A stretch of DNA of 58,044 nucleotides, from contig MAAI01000028.1 of NCBI GenBank assembly GCA_002163115.1, forward strand, positions 1-58,044, given 5' to 3'. Shown piece by piece: positions 8,500-18,289 of this stretch. Source of the stretch: Methylophaga sp. 41_12_T18 (GTDB taxonomy: Bacteria; Pseudomonadota; Gammaproteobacteria; Nitrosococcales; Methylophagaceae). Position numbers and translations under genes: made by a program. Within the stretch, counting starts at the first letter, position 1; each line of letters starts with the position of its first letter. The notes under the pieces were generated by a model. It worked only from the letters and a program-made list of their open reading frames with translations. It was not told where the DNA came from and did not search any database.

Positions 8500-8530
8500 A
8501 ACATTCGTTCCATTCTCTAATAATGTAGTT

Positions 8531-9463
8531 TTAGTGTAAGGTCGGAGACTCTGGCTCAGTTGCTACAACTTCATTTGCAAACAGCTGCGTCACATCAACC
8601 TTATCGAAATGGTATTGTTCATTACAAAACTCACAGGCGACTTCGATACTGCCTTGATCTTCAACCAAGTCTAAAGCATCTTGCTTGCCCAATAAATTAA
8701 TGGTGGCTGCCACTTTTTCACGCGAGCATTTACAGGCAAAGCTTAAGTCGGTATCAGCTAATAAGCGACACTCTTCTTCATGGAATAAACGGTGCAATAA
8801 AGTACCAGCACCTAATTCCAATAATTCAATAGCAGTTACCGTAGCAGCAAGTTGACTAATACGTGACCAATTTTCTTCATCATCATGATTAGACATCTCA
8901 TCTTCTGATGGCAATTGCTGTAAAAATAAACCAGCCGCTGAGGCTTCATCTGCACTTAACCAGATCCGAGTATCTAACTGTTCCGATTGCTTGAAATACG
9001 CTTCTAACAATCCGGCAATTGAATCAGCTTGTATGCCAACAACACCTTGATATGGTTGCTTAGCACCTTCCACTTCGATGGTAATGGCTAAATGACCTTC
9101 ACCAGTCACTTCTGTTAGTGCGGCATCATCATCGATATCACCTTGCCATTGAGCAAAGGCACGTAAAGTATCTTCACTGGTACATTCAACCATTAATAAC
9201 GACACAGGCCCTGTTGATTTAATCTGTAAAACTAAACGACCTTTCATTTTTACGGTTGCTGCTAATAAGGCAGCGGCGGCCATCATTTCGCCTAATAGTT
9301 TTTGCACTGCTTTAGGATAATCTCGCTGTGATAATACTTGTTGCCAAGTCTCTTGCAGGTGAACCCATTCGCCGCGAACAGGCGCATTATCAAAGATAAA
9401 GCGTTGTAAATTATCAGATTGAAAATCAGTCGTATTATTTCCAGTCGTGGTGGTATCGTTCAT
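8531..9463 (-). CDS. hslO: Redox-regulated chaperone Hsp33
   Basis: 310 aa from ATG at 9463. An upstream in-frame ATG at 9505 is rejected because it lies inside the htpG terminator hairpin; the chosen ATG follows GGAAATG. The body matches Hsp33 (RFIFDNAPVRGEWV, LLGEMMAAAALLAATVKMKGRLVLQIKSTGPVSLLM). The C-terminal redox switch is complete: a CKC pair and a CEFC pair coordinate zinc in the reduced form and form disulfides under oxidative stress, activating holdase function. It lies directly downstream of htpG, so the two stress chaperones may share transcription by read-through of the intervening terminator. Confidence 0.94.
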   Translation of the reverse strand: MNDTTTTGNNTTDFQSDNLQRFIFDNAPVRGEWVHLQETWQQVLSQRDYPKAVQKLLGEMMAAAALLAATVKMKGRLVLQIKSTGPVSLLMVECTSEDTLRAFAQWQGDIDDDAALTEVTGEGHLAITIEVEGAKQPYQGVVGIQADSIAGLLEAYFKQSEQLDTRIWLSADEASAAGLFLQQLPSEDEMSNHDDEENWSRISQLAATVTAIELLELGAGTLLHRLFHEEECRLLADTDLSFACKCSREKVAATINLLGKQDALDLVEDQGSIEVACEFCNEQYHFDKVDVTQLFANEVVATEPESPTLH

Positions 9464-9472
9464 ATCATTTCC

Positions 9473-9504
9473 AAAAAAAATGCCGGGTAGTAAGCTACCC
9501 GGCA
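9473..9504 (-). terminator. Intrinsic terminator between htpG and hslO
   Basis: The ten-base stem TGCCGGGTAG / CTACCCGGCA has a four-base loop and is followed on the minus strand by eight U residues (9480-9473). It sits 10 bases in front of the hslO start codon, so it should cut most htpG transcripts before hslO. Confidence 0.85.
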
Positions 9505-9527
9505 TTTTACAACAATTAACGTATTGC

Positions 9528-11441
9528 TTATTTACTTAAGGTTAATAGCAACTTGTTTAAACGTTTAACATAGCTAGCAGGGTCTTCTAATTGACCGCCT
9601 TCCGCCAAAGTCGCTTGATCAAATAAGATTGAAGACCAATCAGCAAATAAAGCATCATCAGCTTCATCTTTCAAACGAACCACCATTGGATGTTCTGGAT
9701 TCAATTCAAAGATTGGCTTAGTGCCACCTACTGCTTGACCCGCTGCTTTCAGCATACGTTCCAAGTTAGCACTCATATCAGTATCATCGACCACTAAACA
9801 TGCAGGAGAATCAGTTAAACGATGTGTAATACGCACATCCTTCACTTGGTCACCCAAGTTTTCTTTAACGCGCGATACTAAATCTTCAAAGTTTTTATCT
9901 GTTTCTTCTTGGGCTTGTTTCTCTTCTTCATTATCAAGGTCACCAAGGTTCAAATCACCTTTAGCCACAGATTGCAGTTGCTTGCCATCAAACTCAGTTA
10001 ATGAGTTAGTTAACCACTCATCAACACGATCAGCGAATAATAATACTTCGATGCCTTTCTTACGAAAGACTTCTAAGTGCGGGCTATTTTTCGCTGCAGC
10101 AAAGCTTTCAGCAGTGATGTAGTAAATCTTGTCTTGTTTTTCTTGCATACGACTAACGTAGTCTGCAAGCGAAACTGTTTGCTCTTCTTTACCCGTTTCC
10201 GTTGATGAAAAACGAATTAGTTTTGCTAAAGCATCTTTATTAGCAGCATCTTCACCCGGGCCTTCTTTAATCACTTGACCGAATTCAGTCCAGAATGTCG
10301 CATATTTTTCAGGCTCATTTTTAGCCATTTTAGACAATTCGCTTAATACTTTTTTCACTGATGCAGTACGGATGCTATCAATGGTTTTGCTGCCTTGTAA
10401 GATCTCACGTGAAACATTCAACGGTAAATCATTAGTATCAATCACACCGCGAATAAAACGGAGGTAACGAGGCATTAATTGCTCAGCATCTTCCATAATG
10501 AACACACGTTTCACATATAATTTAAGGCCGTGCATGCGATCACGATCCCATAAATCAAACGGTGCTTTTGCTGGAATATAAAGTAGTGAGGTATATTCAG
10601 TTTTACCTTCTACTTTGTTATGGCTCCACGTTAGTGGATCTTGGAAATCATGAGCGATTTGCTTGTAGAATTCTTTATAGTCGTCTTCGCTAATTTCGTT
10701 CTTAGACAATGTCCATAAAGCAGTCGCTTTATTAACTGTTTCGTCTTCTAAGACAACTGACTCATCAATTTTACCTTCTTCGTTAGGCACAGCATCTTTT
10801 TGCATAACAATAGGAAGGTTAATGTGATCTGAGTATTTAGTAATGCAGTTACGTAAACGCCAGCTGTTTAAAAACTCTTCTTGATCTTCACGTAGGTGCA
10901 GAATAATTTCAGTACCACGTGTTGGCTTATCAATAGTTTCAATAGTGAAATCACCCTTACCTTCAGATGACCATTCAACACCGTGCTCGGCAGTTAAACC
11001 AGCACGACGTGTTCTTAACGTTACTTTGTCAGCAACAATAAAAGAAGAGTAGAAACCAACACCAAATTGACCGATAAGTTGCGAGTCTTTTGATTGATCG
11101 CCAGTCATATTATCGAAGAATTTTTTAGTACCAGAATTAGCAATGGTACCGATATTATCAATCACTTCCTGACGGTTCATACCAATACCGTTATCAGTGA
11201 TAGTGATCGTTTTGGCATCTTTATCGAATTCAACACGGATTTTTAATTCAGCATCAGATTCATAGAGTGCATCATCAGAAAGAGCTTCAAAACGCAATTT
11301 ATCAGACGCATCAGCAGCATTTGAAACCAATTCACGCATGAAGATTTCTTTGTTGCTATATAACGAGTGGATCATCAGATCCAATAATTGTGAAACTTCT
11401 GTTTGGAAACCTAACGTTTCCTTATGTGCATCAACACCCAT
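9528..11441 (-). CDS. htpG: Hsp90-family chaperone HtpG
   Basis: 637 aa from ATG at 11441. An in-frame ATG five codons earlier is rejected because its own codons contain the GGAGG ribosome-binding site that serves 11441. Family motifs are [51 protein letters not shown] and [12 protein letters not shown] in the N-terminal ATPase domain, then the middle-domain [18 protein letters not shown]. It is a cytosolic ATP-dependent chaperone. A near-consensus sigma-32 promoter lies 41-69 bases upstream, and an intrinsic terminator follows the stop codon. Confidence 0.96.
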   Translation of the reverse strand: MGVDAHKETLGFQTEVSQLLDLMIHSLYSNKEIFMRELVSNAADASDKLRFEALSDDALYESDAELKIRVEFDKDAKTITITDNGIGMNRQEVIDNIGTIANSGTKKFFDNMTGDQSKDSQLIGQFGVGFYSSFIVADKVTLRTRRAGLTAEHGVEWSSEGKGDFTIETIDKPTRGTEIILHLREDQEEFLNSWRLRNCITKYSDHINLPIVMQKDAVPNEEGKIDESVVLEDETVNKATALWTLSKNEISEDDYKEFYKQIAHDFQDPLTWSHNKVEGKTEYTSLLYIPAKAPFDLWDRDRMHGLKLYVKRVFIMEDAEQLMPRYLRFIRGVIDTNDLPLNVSREILQGSKTIDSIRTASVKKVLSELSKMAKNEPEKYATFWTEFGQVIKEGPGEDAANKDALAKLIRFSSTETGKEEQTVSLADYVSRMQEKQDKIYYITAESFAAAKNSPHLEVFRKKGIEVLLFADRVDEWLTNSLTEFDGKQLQSVAKGDLNLGDLDNEEEKQAQEETDKNFEDLVSRVKENLGDQVKDVRITHRLTDSPACLVVDDTDMSANLERMLKAAGQAVGGTKPIFELNPEHPMVVRLKDEADDALFADWSSILFDQATLAEGGQLEDPASYVKRLNKLLLTLSK

Positions 11442-11481
11442 TAAAAATGCCTCCATCGGCTTTATTTATCTTAAGCTTCAC

Positions 11482-11510
11482 AGATGGGGGCTTTCAATTA
11501 AGAGTTCAAG
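11482..11510 (-). promoter_or_regulatory. Sigma-32 heat-shock promoter of htpG
   Basis: On the minus strand, CTTGAAC (11510-11504) is followed after 14 bases by CCCCATCT (11489-11482). This fits the RpoH consensus CTTGAAA / CCCCATNT and its spacing. It lies 41 bases before the htpG start codon. Confidence 0.75.
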
Positions 11511-11537
11511 TACTAAATATTACTAATTCGTTAATAA

Positions 11538-14500
11538 TTAGTCTTTCAAACTGTCTGTTGCTAATTGTGATGCATACTTTTTACTGCCTTCTAGTTTACG
11601 CAATATGACATAAAATACTGGCGTAAAAAACAGACCAAAGAAGGTCACACCTAACATACCGGAGAATACGGCAACACCAATATCATTACGCATCTCTGAG
11701 CCTGCGCCGGTTGATAATACCATTGGTACTACGCCCATAATGAAAGCAAATGATGTCATCAAGATAGGTCGTAAACGCATATGGCTGGCAGTAATCGCCG
11801 CCTTGACCGTTGCCATGCCTTTCATTTCTAATTCACGAGCAAATTCGACGATTAAAATAGCATTTTTACTGGCTAAGCCGGCCAGTACAAACAGACTTAC
11901 CTGGGTGAAGACATTGTTATCACCATCGGTATACCAAATACCAAACACAGCGGCCAATACCGATAAAGGTACAATTGAAATGACCACCAAAGGTAAAACT
12001 AAGCTTTCATATTGAGCGGCCAATACTAAAAAGACTAATAATAAACACAAAGGGAAAACATAAATAATCGTATTACCACTTAATACCTGTTGATAGGTTA
12101 AATCGGTCCACTCAAACTCCATCCCAGACGGCAGGTTTTTATCCAATATCTCACTAATTGCATCTTGGGCCTGACCACTTGAATAACCCGGCGCTGCATT
12201 ACCATTTAAATCAGCAGCTAAGTAACCATTGTAATGAGCTGCACTTTCTGGCCCGTAGCTTTCTTGCATTTCAATAACACTACCCAACGGTACCATCTGA
12301 CCTTTGTTATTGCGAACCTTTAAGGTCAATACATCTTCAGGGTTATTACGAAACTCACCTTCAGCCTGGGCAATAACCTGATAAGTCCGACCAAATTGAT
12401 TAAAGTCATTAATATAAAGCGAACCTAAATAAATTTGCATGGTATCAAAGATGTCTTTGATATCTAGACCTAGTTGTTTTGCTTTGGTGCGATCAAGATC
12501 TGCATATAACTGCGGCACATTAATTTTATAATTTGAATACACGCTAGTTAATGCTGGATGCTGCCATGCTTGTTGTTGCACTGTAGTCACTACATCGGCA
12601 AGCGCTTCATAACCCAAGTTTGCACGATCTTCAATTTGCAGCTTAAAACCACCGGTAGTACCTAAGCCTCGTACTGGAGGTGGTGGGAATATTGCAATAA
12701 ATGCTTCTTCAATACCAGCAAATTTCTGTTGTAAACGTCCAGCAATCGCATTAGCTGACAGCTCGGGTGTATTACGTTTATCAAACGATTCTAATGAGAC
12801 AAACACAATCCCAGCACTGGCACTGTTGGTAAAACCATTCACTGACAAACCAGGAAACTGCACTGCGTTTTTCACGCCTGGCTCAGCCAAAGCAATACGA
12901 CCCATTTCTTTAATGACTTCTTCCGTTCGCCCCATAGTCGCACCATCGGGTAGTTGAGCAAAACTAATTAAGTATTGCTTATCTTGGCCTGGTACAAATC
13001 CTTTCGGCAAGGTATTAAAGCCATAAACCGTAGCACCGATTAACACCATATAAATAGTGAATGACAACATTTTATGACCTAATAAACCAGCGACACCCGA
13101 TGAATAGGCTGTTGAAGATCGTTTGAATACACGATTAAACAGTCTAAAGAAGCCACCAAACACGGTATCCATTGCTCGGGTTAACCAATCTTTTGGCGCA
13201 TCATGACTACGTAACAACAAGGCAGCCAATGCTGGACTCAAGGTTAAGGAGTTGAAGGCTGATATCACTGTTGAAATAGCAATGGTTAACGCAAACTGTT
13301 GATAGAACTGCCCAGTCAAACCACTCACAAAAGCAATCGGTACAAACACCGCAATCAAGGTCAGTGAAATAGCGATAATCGGCCCACTCACCTCACGCAT
13401 TGCTTTATAACTTGCATCTAACGGTGATAAACCGTCAGCGATATTTCGTTCAACATTTTCCACCACCACAATGGCATCATCGACCACGATACCTATTGCT
13501 AATACCAAACCGAATAACGATAGCGTATTAATAGAAAAGCCAAATGCCCACATCAGTGAAAAGGTACCGATAATAGAGACCGGCACCGCCAACAACGGAA
13601 TAATGGATGCACGCCAGGACTGTAAGAACACCACAACAACAATAACCACTAAGGCTAACGCTTCAAGTAAGGTGATTATGACTGCTTTAATCGAGTCTTT
13701 TACGAAAACGGTTGGATCGTAAACAACTTGATATTCCACACCCGACGGAAAGCGAGTTTCTAACTCAGCCATGGTGCTGCGTACATTATCTGAAATATTA
13801 ATCGCATTGGCGCCAGGCGCTTGGAAAATTGGAATCGCCACGGCTGGTTGGCTATCCAACATGGCATTTAAACTATAATCTGCCGCTTTTAACTCGACTC
13901 TGGCCACATCTTTTAAACGGGTAATTTCGCCGTTATCACCAGCACGAATAATAATATTCTCAAATTCTTCCGCTGTTTCTAAGCGGCCTTTGGCATTAAT
14001 CGGTAACTGCACATCTATAGGCGTACTCATCGGTGCGCCACCAATAATACCGGCAGCAACTTGCAGATTTTGTTCACGAATAGCGTTAACTACATCAGAT
14101 GCCGATAAGAAATGTTCGGCTACTTTTTCAGGGTTTAGCCAAATACGCATCGCATAGTCACCTGAACCAAATAACCGTACAGCACCTACACCCTCAACTT
14201 TAGCTAACTCATCTTTAACATGCATCAATGCATAGTTACGTAGGTATAACTCATCGTAACTTTTATCGGGTGAGACCAAATGCACCACCATGGTTAGATC
14301 AGGTGAGCTTTTAACCACGGTTACGCCAATTTGTCTGGTGACTTCAGGTAAGCGAGGCAAGGCTTGAGAAACTCTGTTTTGCACCATCTGTTGAGCGAGA
14401 TCGACATCGGTACCAATTTTAAACGTTGCTGTCAGCGTCATTCGACCATCTGAAGTCGCTTGTGAAAACATATACAGCATGTTTTCAACACCACTTAATT

Positions 14501-14708
14501 GCTCTTCTAATGGTCTTGCTAATGTTTCAGCAATCACTTTTGGATTAGCCCCAGGAAAAGAGGCATTGACCACCACAGATGGTGGCGCTACTTCTGGGTA
14601 TTCAGAAATCGGTAATTGAAACATCGCCAACAAGCCGGCGATAAGAATCATTAACGACAATACACCCGCAAAAATAGGTCGATCGACAAAGAATTTAGAT
14701 ATATTCAT
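11538..14708 (-). CDS. RND multidrug efflux transporter (AcrB/MexF type, HAE1)
   Basis: 1056 aa. Starts MNISKFFVDRPIFAGVL, with periplasmic porter repeats, FQLPISEYPEVAPP near 30-43, RPLEEQLSGVENMLYM near 65-80 and the proton-relay aspartates in IGIVVDDAIVVVENVE (Asp410, Asp411); the partner lysine is in LAGLASKNAILIVEFA in the C-terminal half. The length and twelve-helix layout are normal. It is the inner-membrane proton/drug antiporter of a tripartite pump. The fusion-protein gene lies 56 bases upstream on the same strand. No outer-membrane factor follows, so it probably borrows a TolC homologue encoded elsewhere. Substrates cannot be predicted. Confidence 0.95.
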   Translation of the reverse strand: MNISKFFVDRPIFAGVLSLMILIAGLLAMFQLPISEYPEVAPPSVVVNASFPGANPKVIAETLARPLEEQLSGVENMLYMFSQATSDGRMTLTATFKIGTDVDLAQQMVQNRVSQALPRLPEVTRQIGVTVVKSSPDLTMVVHLVSPDKSYDELYLRNYALMHVKDELAKVEGVGAVRLFGSGDYAMRIWLNPEKVAEHFLSASDVVNAIREQNLQVAAGIIGGAPMSTPIDVQLPINAKGRLETAEEFENIIIRAGDNGEITRLKDVARVELKAADYSLNAMLDSQPAVAIPIFQAPGANAINISDNVRSTMAELETRFPSGVEYQVVYDPTVFVKDSIKAVIITLLEALALVVIVVVVFLQSWRASIIPLLAVPVSIIGTFSLMWAFGFSINTLSLFGLVLAIGIVVDDAIVVVENVERNIADGLSPLDASYKAMREVSGPIIAISLTLIAVFVPIAFVSGLTGQFYQQFALTIAISTVISAFNSLTLSPALAALLLRSHDAPKDWLTRAMDTVFGGFFRLFNRVFKRSSTAYSSGVAGLLGHKMLSFTIYMVLIGATVYGFNTLPKGFVPGQDKQYLISFAQLPDGATMGRTEEVIKEMGRIALAEPGVKNAVQFPGLSVNGFTNSASAGIVFVSLESFDKRNTPELSANAIAGRLQQKFAGIEEAFIAIFPPPPVRGLGTTGGFKLQIEDRANLGYEALADVVTTVQQQAWQHPALTSVYSNYKINVPQLYADLDRTKAKQLGLDIKDIFDTMQIYLGSLYINDFNQFGRTYQVIAQAEGEFRNNPEDVLTLKVRNNKGQMVPLGSVIEMQESYGPESAAHYNGYLAADLNGNAAPGYSSGQAQDAISEILDKNLPSGMEFEWTDLTYQQVLSGNTIIYVFPLCLLLVFLVLAAQYESLVLPLVVISIVPLSVLAAVFGIWYTDGDNNVFTQVSLFVLAGLASKNAILIVEFARELEMKGMATVKAAITASHMRLRPILMTSFAFIMGVVPMVLSTGAGSEMRNDIGVAVFSGMLGVTFFGLFFTPVFYVILRKLEGSKKYASQLATDSLKD

Positions 14709-14764
14709 TTTTTAATTCGTCTAGATATTTATAAATTACTAGCATCAATAGCTAGCAGTATTGA

Positions 14765-15934
14765 TTATTTAGTTGGTTCTGACTTGATCGTCACTGCCAT
14801 GCCAGGGCGAATATGTGACAAACCATTGACCACAATTCGTTCACCTTGTTGCAAGCCACGAGTGACTACACGTTGACCGTTATGGGACTTTCCTAGTTCG
14901 ATTTCACGATAAACAACGGTAGTGTTGCCATCAATGATATAGGCAAATTTCTTATCTTGATTGGTACCAATAGCACGCTGGTCAATCAGTAACGCTTCAC
15001 TTTCAGACGCTGCTCCCAGTCGAATATCAACATACATACCCGGCGTTAATACACCATCAGTATTGTCAAAAATAGCACGGGTGCGAATGGTGCCACTAGA
15101 ACTATCTAGTTGATTATCAAACGAGTGAACCTGGCCGTGATAAACCACACTGTCATCAGCTGCCAACGTAAGCTCCACTGGCATTTCATTAACTTTTAAT
15201 GTGCCACGAAGTGATTGAATATAGGTTTTCTCATCAACATCAAATTCAGCATAAAACTGCTGATCAGCAATTATTGTCGCTAAGATCGGCGCGTTCATTT
15301 CAGATTCAATGATATTACCAACGGTTAATTTGGCATTACTCATTCGACCATTAAAGGGCGCTTTAATATAGGAATAATTTAGATTAAGTTTTGCCTCAAC
15401 TAATGCACTTTCAACTTCTCTTATTGCTGCTGAAGCCACTGCATATTCATTACTCGCAGCATCGAAAATACTGTCTGAAATCAACTTTTTTTCAACTAAT
15501 TTTTGCGTTCGTTGTAATTCATCTTTTGCCAATTTAGCGCGTGATTTTGCTGAGACTAATTGCGCTTCCACTCGCTTCACGACTGCTTGCTGAGGTCGAG
15601 GATCAATTAAAAATAACAGGTCACCTTTTTTAACCATCTGACCGTCTTCAAATGCTACTTTTTGAATCTCGCCACTGGTTAAAGGTTTGATATCTGCACT
15701 ATCCACTGGCACGATTCGACCTGAAAATCGCGACCAAAAACGTAATGTCTCTGTTGTTAGTTCGACCACTTCTACTACTGGCGCTGGAGGAGCGGCAGTA
15801 ACTTCTGCTGCCGATTCTGTCTCTGCTGTATTAGCTTCGCCACTGTAATAGTTCAAAGCAAAAAAAGTAATAACAGCAATAACCAAGCTTGTTTTTAACA
15901 ATGTTTTAGATGTTGTTGAGGATGAGGCGCTCAT
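14765..15934 (-). CDS. RND efflux periplasmic adaptor (MFP)
   Basis: 389 aa. A single N-terminal membrane anchor (about 12-30) without a lipobox cysteine is followed by an Ala/Glu/Pro linker, a lipoyl half-motif (FSGRIVPVDSADIKPLTSGEIQKVAFEDGQMVKKGDLLFLID), an alpha-helical hairpin (about 115-190), the second half-motif (LNYSYIKAPFNGRMS), a beta-barrel and a membrane-proximal domain ending GLSHIRPGMAVTIK. It bridges the RND pump to an outer-membrane channel. It is the first gene of the two-gene operon whose promoter region holds the TetR operator palindromes. Confidence 0.94.
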   Translation of the reverse strand: MSASSSTTSKTLLKTSLVIAVITFFALNYYSGEANTAETESAAEVTAAPPAPVVEVVELTTETLRFWSRFSGRIVPVDSADIKPLTSGEIQKVAFEDGQMVKKGDLLFLIDPRPQQAVVKRVEAQLVSAKSRAKLAKDELQRTQKLVEKKLISDSIFDAASNEYAVASAAIREVESALVEAKLNLNYSYIKAPFNGRMSNAKLTVGNIIESEMNAPILATIIADQQFYAEFDVDEKTYIQSLRGTLKVNEMPVELTLAADDSVVYHGQVHSFDNQLDSSSGTIRTRAIFDNTDGVLTPGMYVDIRLGAASESEALLIDQRAIGTNQDKKFAYIIDGNTTVVYREIELGKSHNGQRVVTRGLQQGERIVVNGLSHIRPGMAVTIKSEPTK

Positions 15935-16028
15935 TACTATGGCTCTCCAAGTAGCAGGTGATAAATAATTTAATGACTAGACTGAAACAACTTTAATTAT
16001 GCTGAGTAATCTTAAGCCGTAAAATAAT

Positions 16029-16046
16029 ACATACCGATCGGTATGT
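16029..16046. promoter_or_regulatory. TetR-type operator, perfect 18-base palindrome
   Basis: ACATACCGATCGGTATGT is a perfect palindrome 95-112 bases upstream of the adaptor gene in the divergent gap. It has the ACCG-N2-CGGT core seen for several TetR-family repressors. The divergent TetR gene is the obvious candidate regulator. Confidence 0.75.
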
Positions 16047-16156
16047 TTGTCAATTAACCACGAGTTTAACAGGCAAATACCCTATTATTTAATAATCAAC
16101 TATCTTATTGTCAAGATTAAAAATAATACCCTTCTAATCTTTCATGTTGATGACAA

Positions 16157-16166
16157 ACCGATTGGT
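16157..16166. promoter_or_regulatory. Second, weaker TetR-type operator
   Basis: ACCGATTGGT repeats the central core of the 16029-16046 palindrome with one change and has A/T-rich flanks (CAA before, ATT after). It lies 44 bases before the tetR-family start codon, where binding would autoregulate the repressor. The match is imperfect, so support is moderate. Confidence 0.45.
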
Positions 16167-16209
16167 ATTTATAATTAACTTTATTACTTAGTTACACAAG
16201 AGTTAGATA

Positions 16210-16848
16210 ATGTCAGAGCTTGAAACTCGAGAACGTTTATTAGAAGTCGCTTTAGACTTGATTTGGCAAAGCAATTATAACGCTGTTGGTGTCAATGAAA
16301 TCTGTAAGCAAGCAGGTGTCAGTAAAGGCGCGTTTTATCATCACTTTAAATCTAAAGCGAGCCTATTTTGTGAAGCGACTCATTATTATTGGCAAGTGAT
16401 AAAACAAGATCTCGATAGCCTTTTCTCTCCGCTCCACACACCTGTCGAGCAACTCGAAAACCTAATTCACTTTTTACTGACTGCCAAACTCGGCGACAAA
16501 TCAGACGATGCAGTGCATGGCTGTCCATTTTTTAATGCCGGCGCTCAAATTGGTACAGATAACCAAGAAGTTCAGACCGCACTGCGGATGATGTCTGAAT
16601 CAGCCATTAAATATAACCTCGCTTTAGTTAAAGGCTTACAAGCTGGTAATTACCTCACTGACGATCAGGAGCCAGAACAACTGTCCCGGTTAATTTATCA
16701 ATATATTCACGGCGTGATGAGTTTCTCACAACTATGTGATGACATAGATCACGCCCGACAAGATTTAGCACAAGGCTTATATCGCTTATTAGGCTTAAAA
16801 CGTGACTTATGGTTTGTCACCCAACCTACCTGGCAAGCAAAAGACTAA
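16210..16848 (+). CDS. TetR/AcrR-family repressor of the RND pump
   Basis: 212 aa. The N-terminal DNA-binding domain is ETRERLLEVALDLIWQSNYNAVGVNEICKQAGVSKGAFYHHFKSKASLF at about residues 5-53, with helix-turn-helix AVGVNEICKQAGVSKGAFYHHF. The C-terminal ligand-binding half is all-alpha and includes GCPFFNAGAQIG, typical of this subfamily. It is divergent from the RND operon with palindromic operators between them, the classic arrangement for a drug-responsive local repressor. The ligand is unknown. Confidence 0.92.
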   Translation: MSELETRERLLEVALDLIWQSNYNAVGVNEICKQAGVSKGAFYHHFKSKASLFCEATHYYWQVIKQDLDSLFSPLHTPVEQLENLIHFLLTAKLGDKSDDAVHGCPFFNAGAQIGTDNQEVQTALRMMSESAIKYNLALVKGLQAGNYLTDDQEPEQLSRLIYQYIHGVMSFSQLCDDIDHARQDLAQGLYRLLGLKRDLWFVTQPTWQAKD

Positions 16849-16920
16849 TCTTTTTGTTTAAGTTCCACCGTTTTGAGTCGCTACCTTGTTATAAGCTACT
16901 AAGTAGTCAGGAGCTCGTCC

Positions 16921-17478
16921 ATGGAAATCCAACCTTTCGGCCAGCAAGTTCAACAACTTGCAAAATCAGATGATAAAAAAGAAACCGGCTCCCTTGGGCA
17001 AACGGTGTCTGCTTTAGCCCACTCTAAAAACCAACTCAATGCCGCCATTTTACAATCGAACGCCAATGTCAGCTTAAGTACAGGCAATGAATCATTATCG
17101 TTACTCTATAAAACAGCGATAGAGGGTATTAATGATGCGCTGCAAGCCACGCACGGTGATAATGCCATCCAAGAAGCTTATGACTCGGGCTTAGATGTTA
17201 GTCCTGAAGCCACAGCAGAACGGATCGTTTCTCTAAGTACCGCATTTTTTGGCTCTTACCAACAGCAAAACCCAGAACTCTCATTGGAAGAAGCTGTAGT
17301 TCAATTTACCGACATTATCAGTGGTGGCATTGATCAAGGCTTTGGCGAAGCCCGTGACATATTAAGTGGTTTGCAAGTGCTGAATGGTGATATTGCTAGC
17401 AATATTGATAAGACCTATGAATTAGTACAAAGCGGGTTAACATCATTTGTAGAAAGCTATATAAATAGTCCTCAATAA
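16921..17478 (+). CDS. DUF5610 domain protein
   Basis: 185 aa, with no signal peptide or membrane helix. The C-terminal two thirds match the DUF5610 pattern (LYKTAIEGINDALQA, AERIVSLSTAFFGSYQQQNPELSLEEAVVQFTDIISGGIDQGFGEARDILSGL). The N-terminus is low-complexity and polar. The function of the family is unknown. A good ribosome-binding site (CAGGAG) precedes the ATG. It lies 56 bases ahead of the phosphodiesterase gene on the same strand, so they may be co-transcribed, but no functional link can be inferred. Confidence 0.75.
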   Translation: MEIQPFGQQVQQLAKSDDKKETGSLGQTVSALAHSKNQLNAAILQSNANVSLSTGNESLSLLYKTAIEGINDALQATHGDNAIQEAYDSGLDVSPEATAERIVSLSTAFFGSYQQQNPELSLEEAVVQFTDIISGGIDQGFGEARDILSGLQVLNGDIASNIDKTYELVQSGLTSFVESYINSPQ

Positions 17479-17534
17479 ACGCTCGTTGTCTGCTACATTA
17501 GAACAATGTTTCCGACATTGGAGCGTCAGAGTTT

Positions 17535-18287
17535 ATGCCTGAAAAAAAATTACGCATCCTGACCTATAATATTCATAAAGGATTTAGCGTTGGCAATCGC
17601 CGTTTTATCTTGCACCAGTTGCGAGAAGCATTAGTTCAGTCTGATGCTGACATATTATTCCTGCAAGAAACTCAAGGTGAACACTTAAAGCATAAAAACC
17701 GTGAAAAAAACTGGCCTGATTGTTCACAAATTGAGTTTATCGCTAAAGATGTGTGGTCGCATTCAACCTATGGCAAAAATGCCGTCTATAAATTAGGTCA
17801 TCACGGTAATGCCATTTTAAGTAAATACCCGTTAAGTCATTGTGAAAATATCAATGTATCTCCTGTTTCATGGGCCAGTCGTAGTCTATTGCATGCCACA
17901 GTTCAACTGCCGAATAGTGAGCAAGCACTGCACATAATCTGCATTCATCTTGGCCTTATTGGCTATGAACGCCGCCAGCAATTTAAACAACTATCAGATC
18001 GTATTGATCAACATATCTCGCCAGATGCACCGCTAATCATCGCCGGTGACTTTAATGATTGGACTGGCCAAGCTGAAAAGAGACTTTATCGTCATTTAGA
18101 GCTCAAAGAAGCCTATAAAACCTTGCATAACCAATATGCTCGAACCTGGCCAGCTTGGTTACCCATGTTGCAAATGGACCGAATTTATTATCGCGGCATT
18201 AAGCCTATTTATTGTGACCGACCTTCACAACCGATCTGGAAACGTTTATCCGATCACTCCCCCCTATTGGCAACCTTTAAATATTAG
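17535..18287 (+). CDS. Endonuclease/exonuclease/phosphatase-family protein (YbhP-like)
   Basis: 250 aa. It shows the ordered EEP metal-site motifs: RILTYNIHKGFS (about 6-17), LFLQETQGE (about 41-49), the HGNAILSK strand, GDFNDW (about 172-177) and the terminal SDHSPLLATF. Members hydrolyse phosphodiester or phosphomonoester bonds with Mg2+; nucleic acid, inositol phosphate and lipid substrates are all known. The E. coli homologue YbhP is encoded beside cardiolipin synthase ClsB. Here the next gene, two bases on, is a CDP-alcohol phosphatidyltransferase, a parallel link to phospholipid metabolism. No signal peptide is seen. Confidence 0.85.
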   Translation: MPEKKLRILTYNIHKGFSVGNRRFILHQLREALVQSDADILFLQETQGEHLKHKNREKNWPDCSQIEFIAKDVWSHSTYGKNAVYKLGHHGNAILSKYPLSHCENINVSPVSWASRSLLHATVQLPNSEQALHIICIHLGLIGYERRQQFKQLSDRIDQHISPDAPLIIAGDFNDWTGQAEKRLYRHLELKEAYKTLHNQYARTWPAWLPMLQMDRIYYRGIKPIYCDRPSQPIWKRLSDHSPLLATFKY

Positions 18288-18289
18288 TC

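Noticed and set aside
9464..9505. Longer hslO start at 9505
   Set aside because: It would put the first codons inside the htpG terminator hairpin and adds residues absent from Hsp33.
11442..11456. htpG start five codons earlier
   Set aside because: Those codons contain the GGAGG ribosome-binding site of the accepted start.
16849..16920. Hairpin or terminator after the TetR gene
   Set aside because: Only short, weak complementarity (AGCTACTAAGTAGT) and no U-run.
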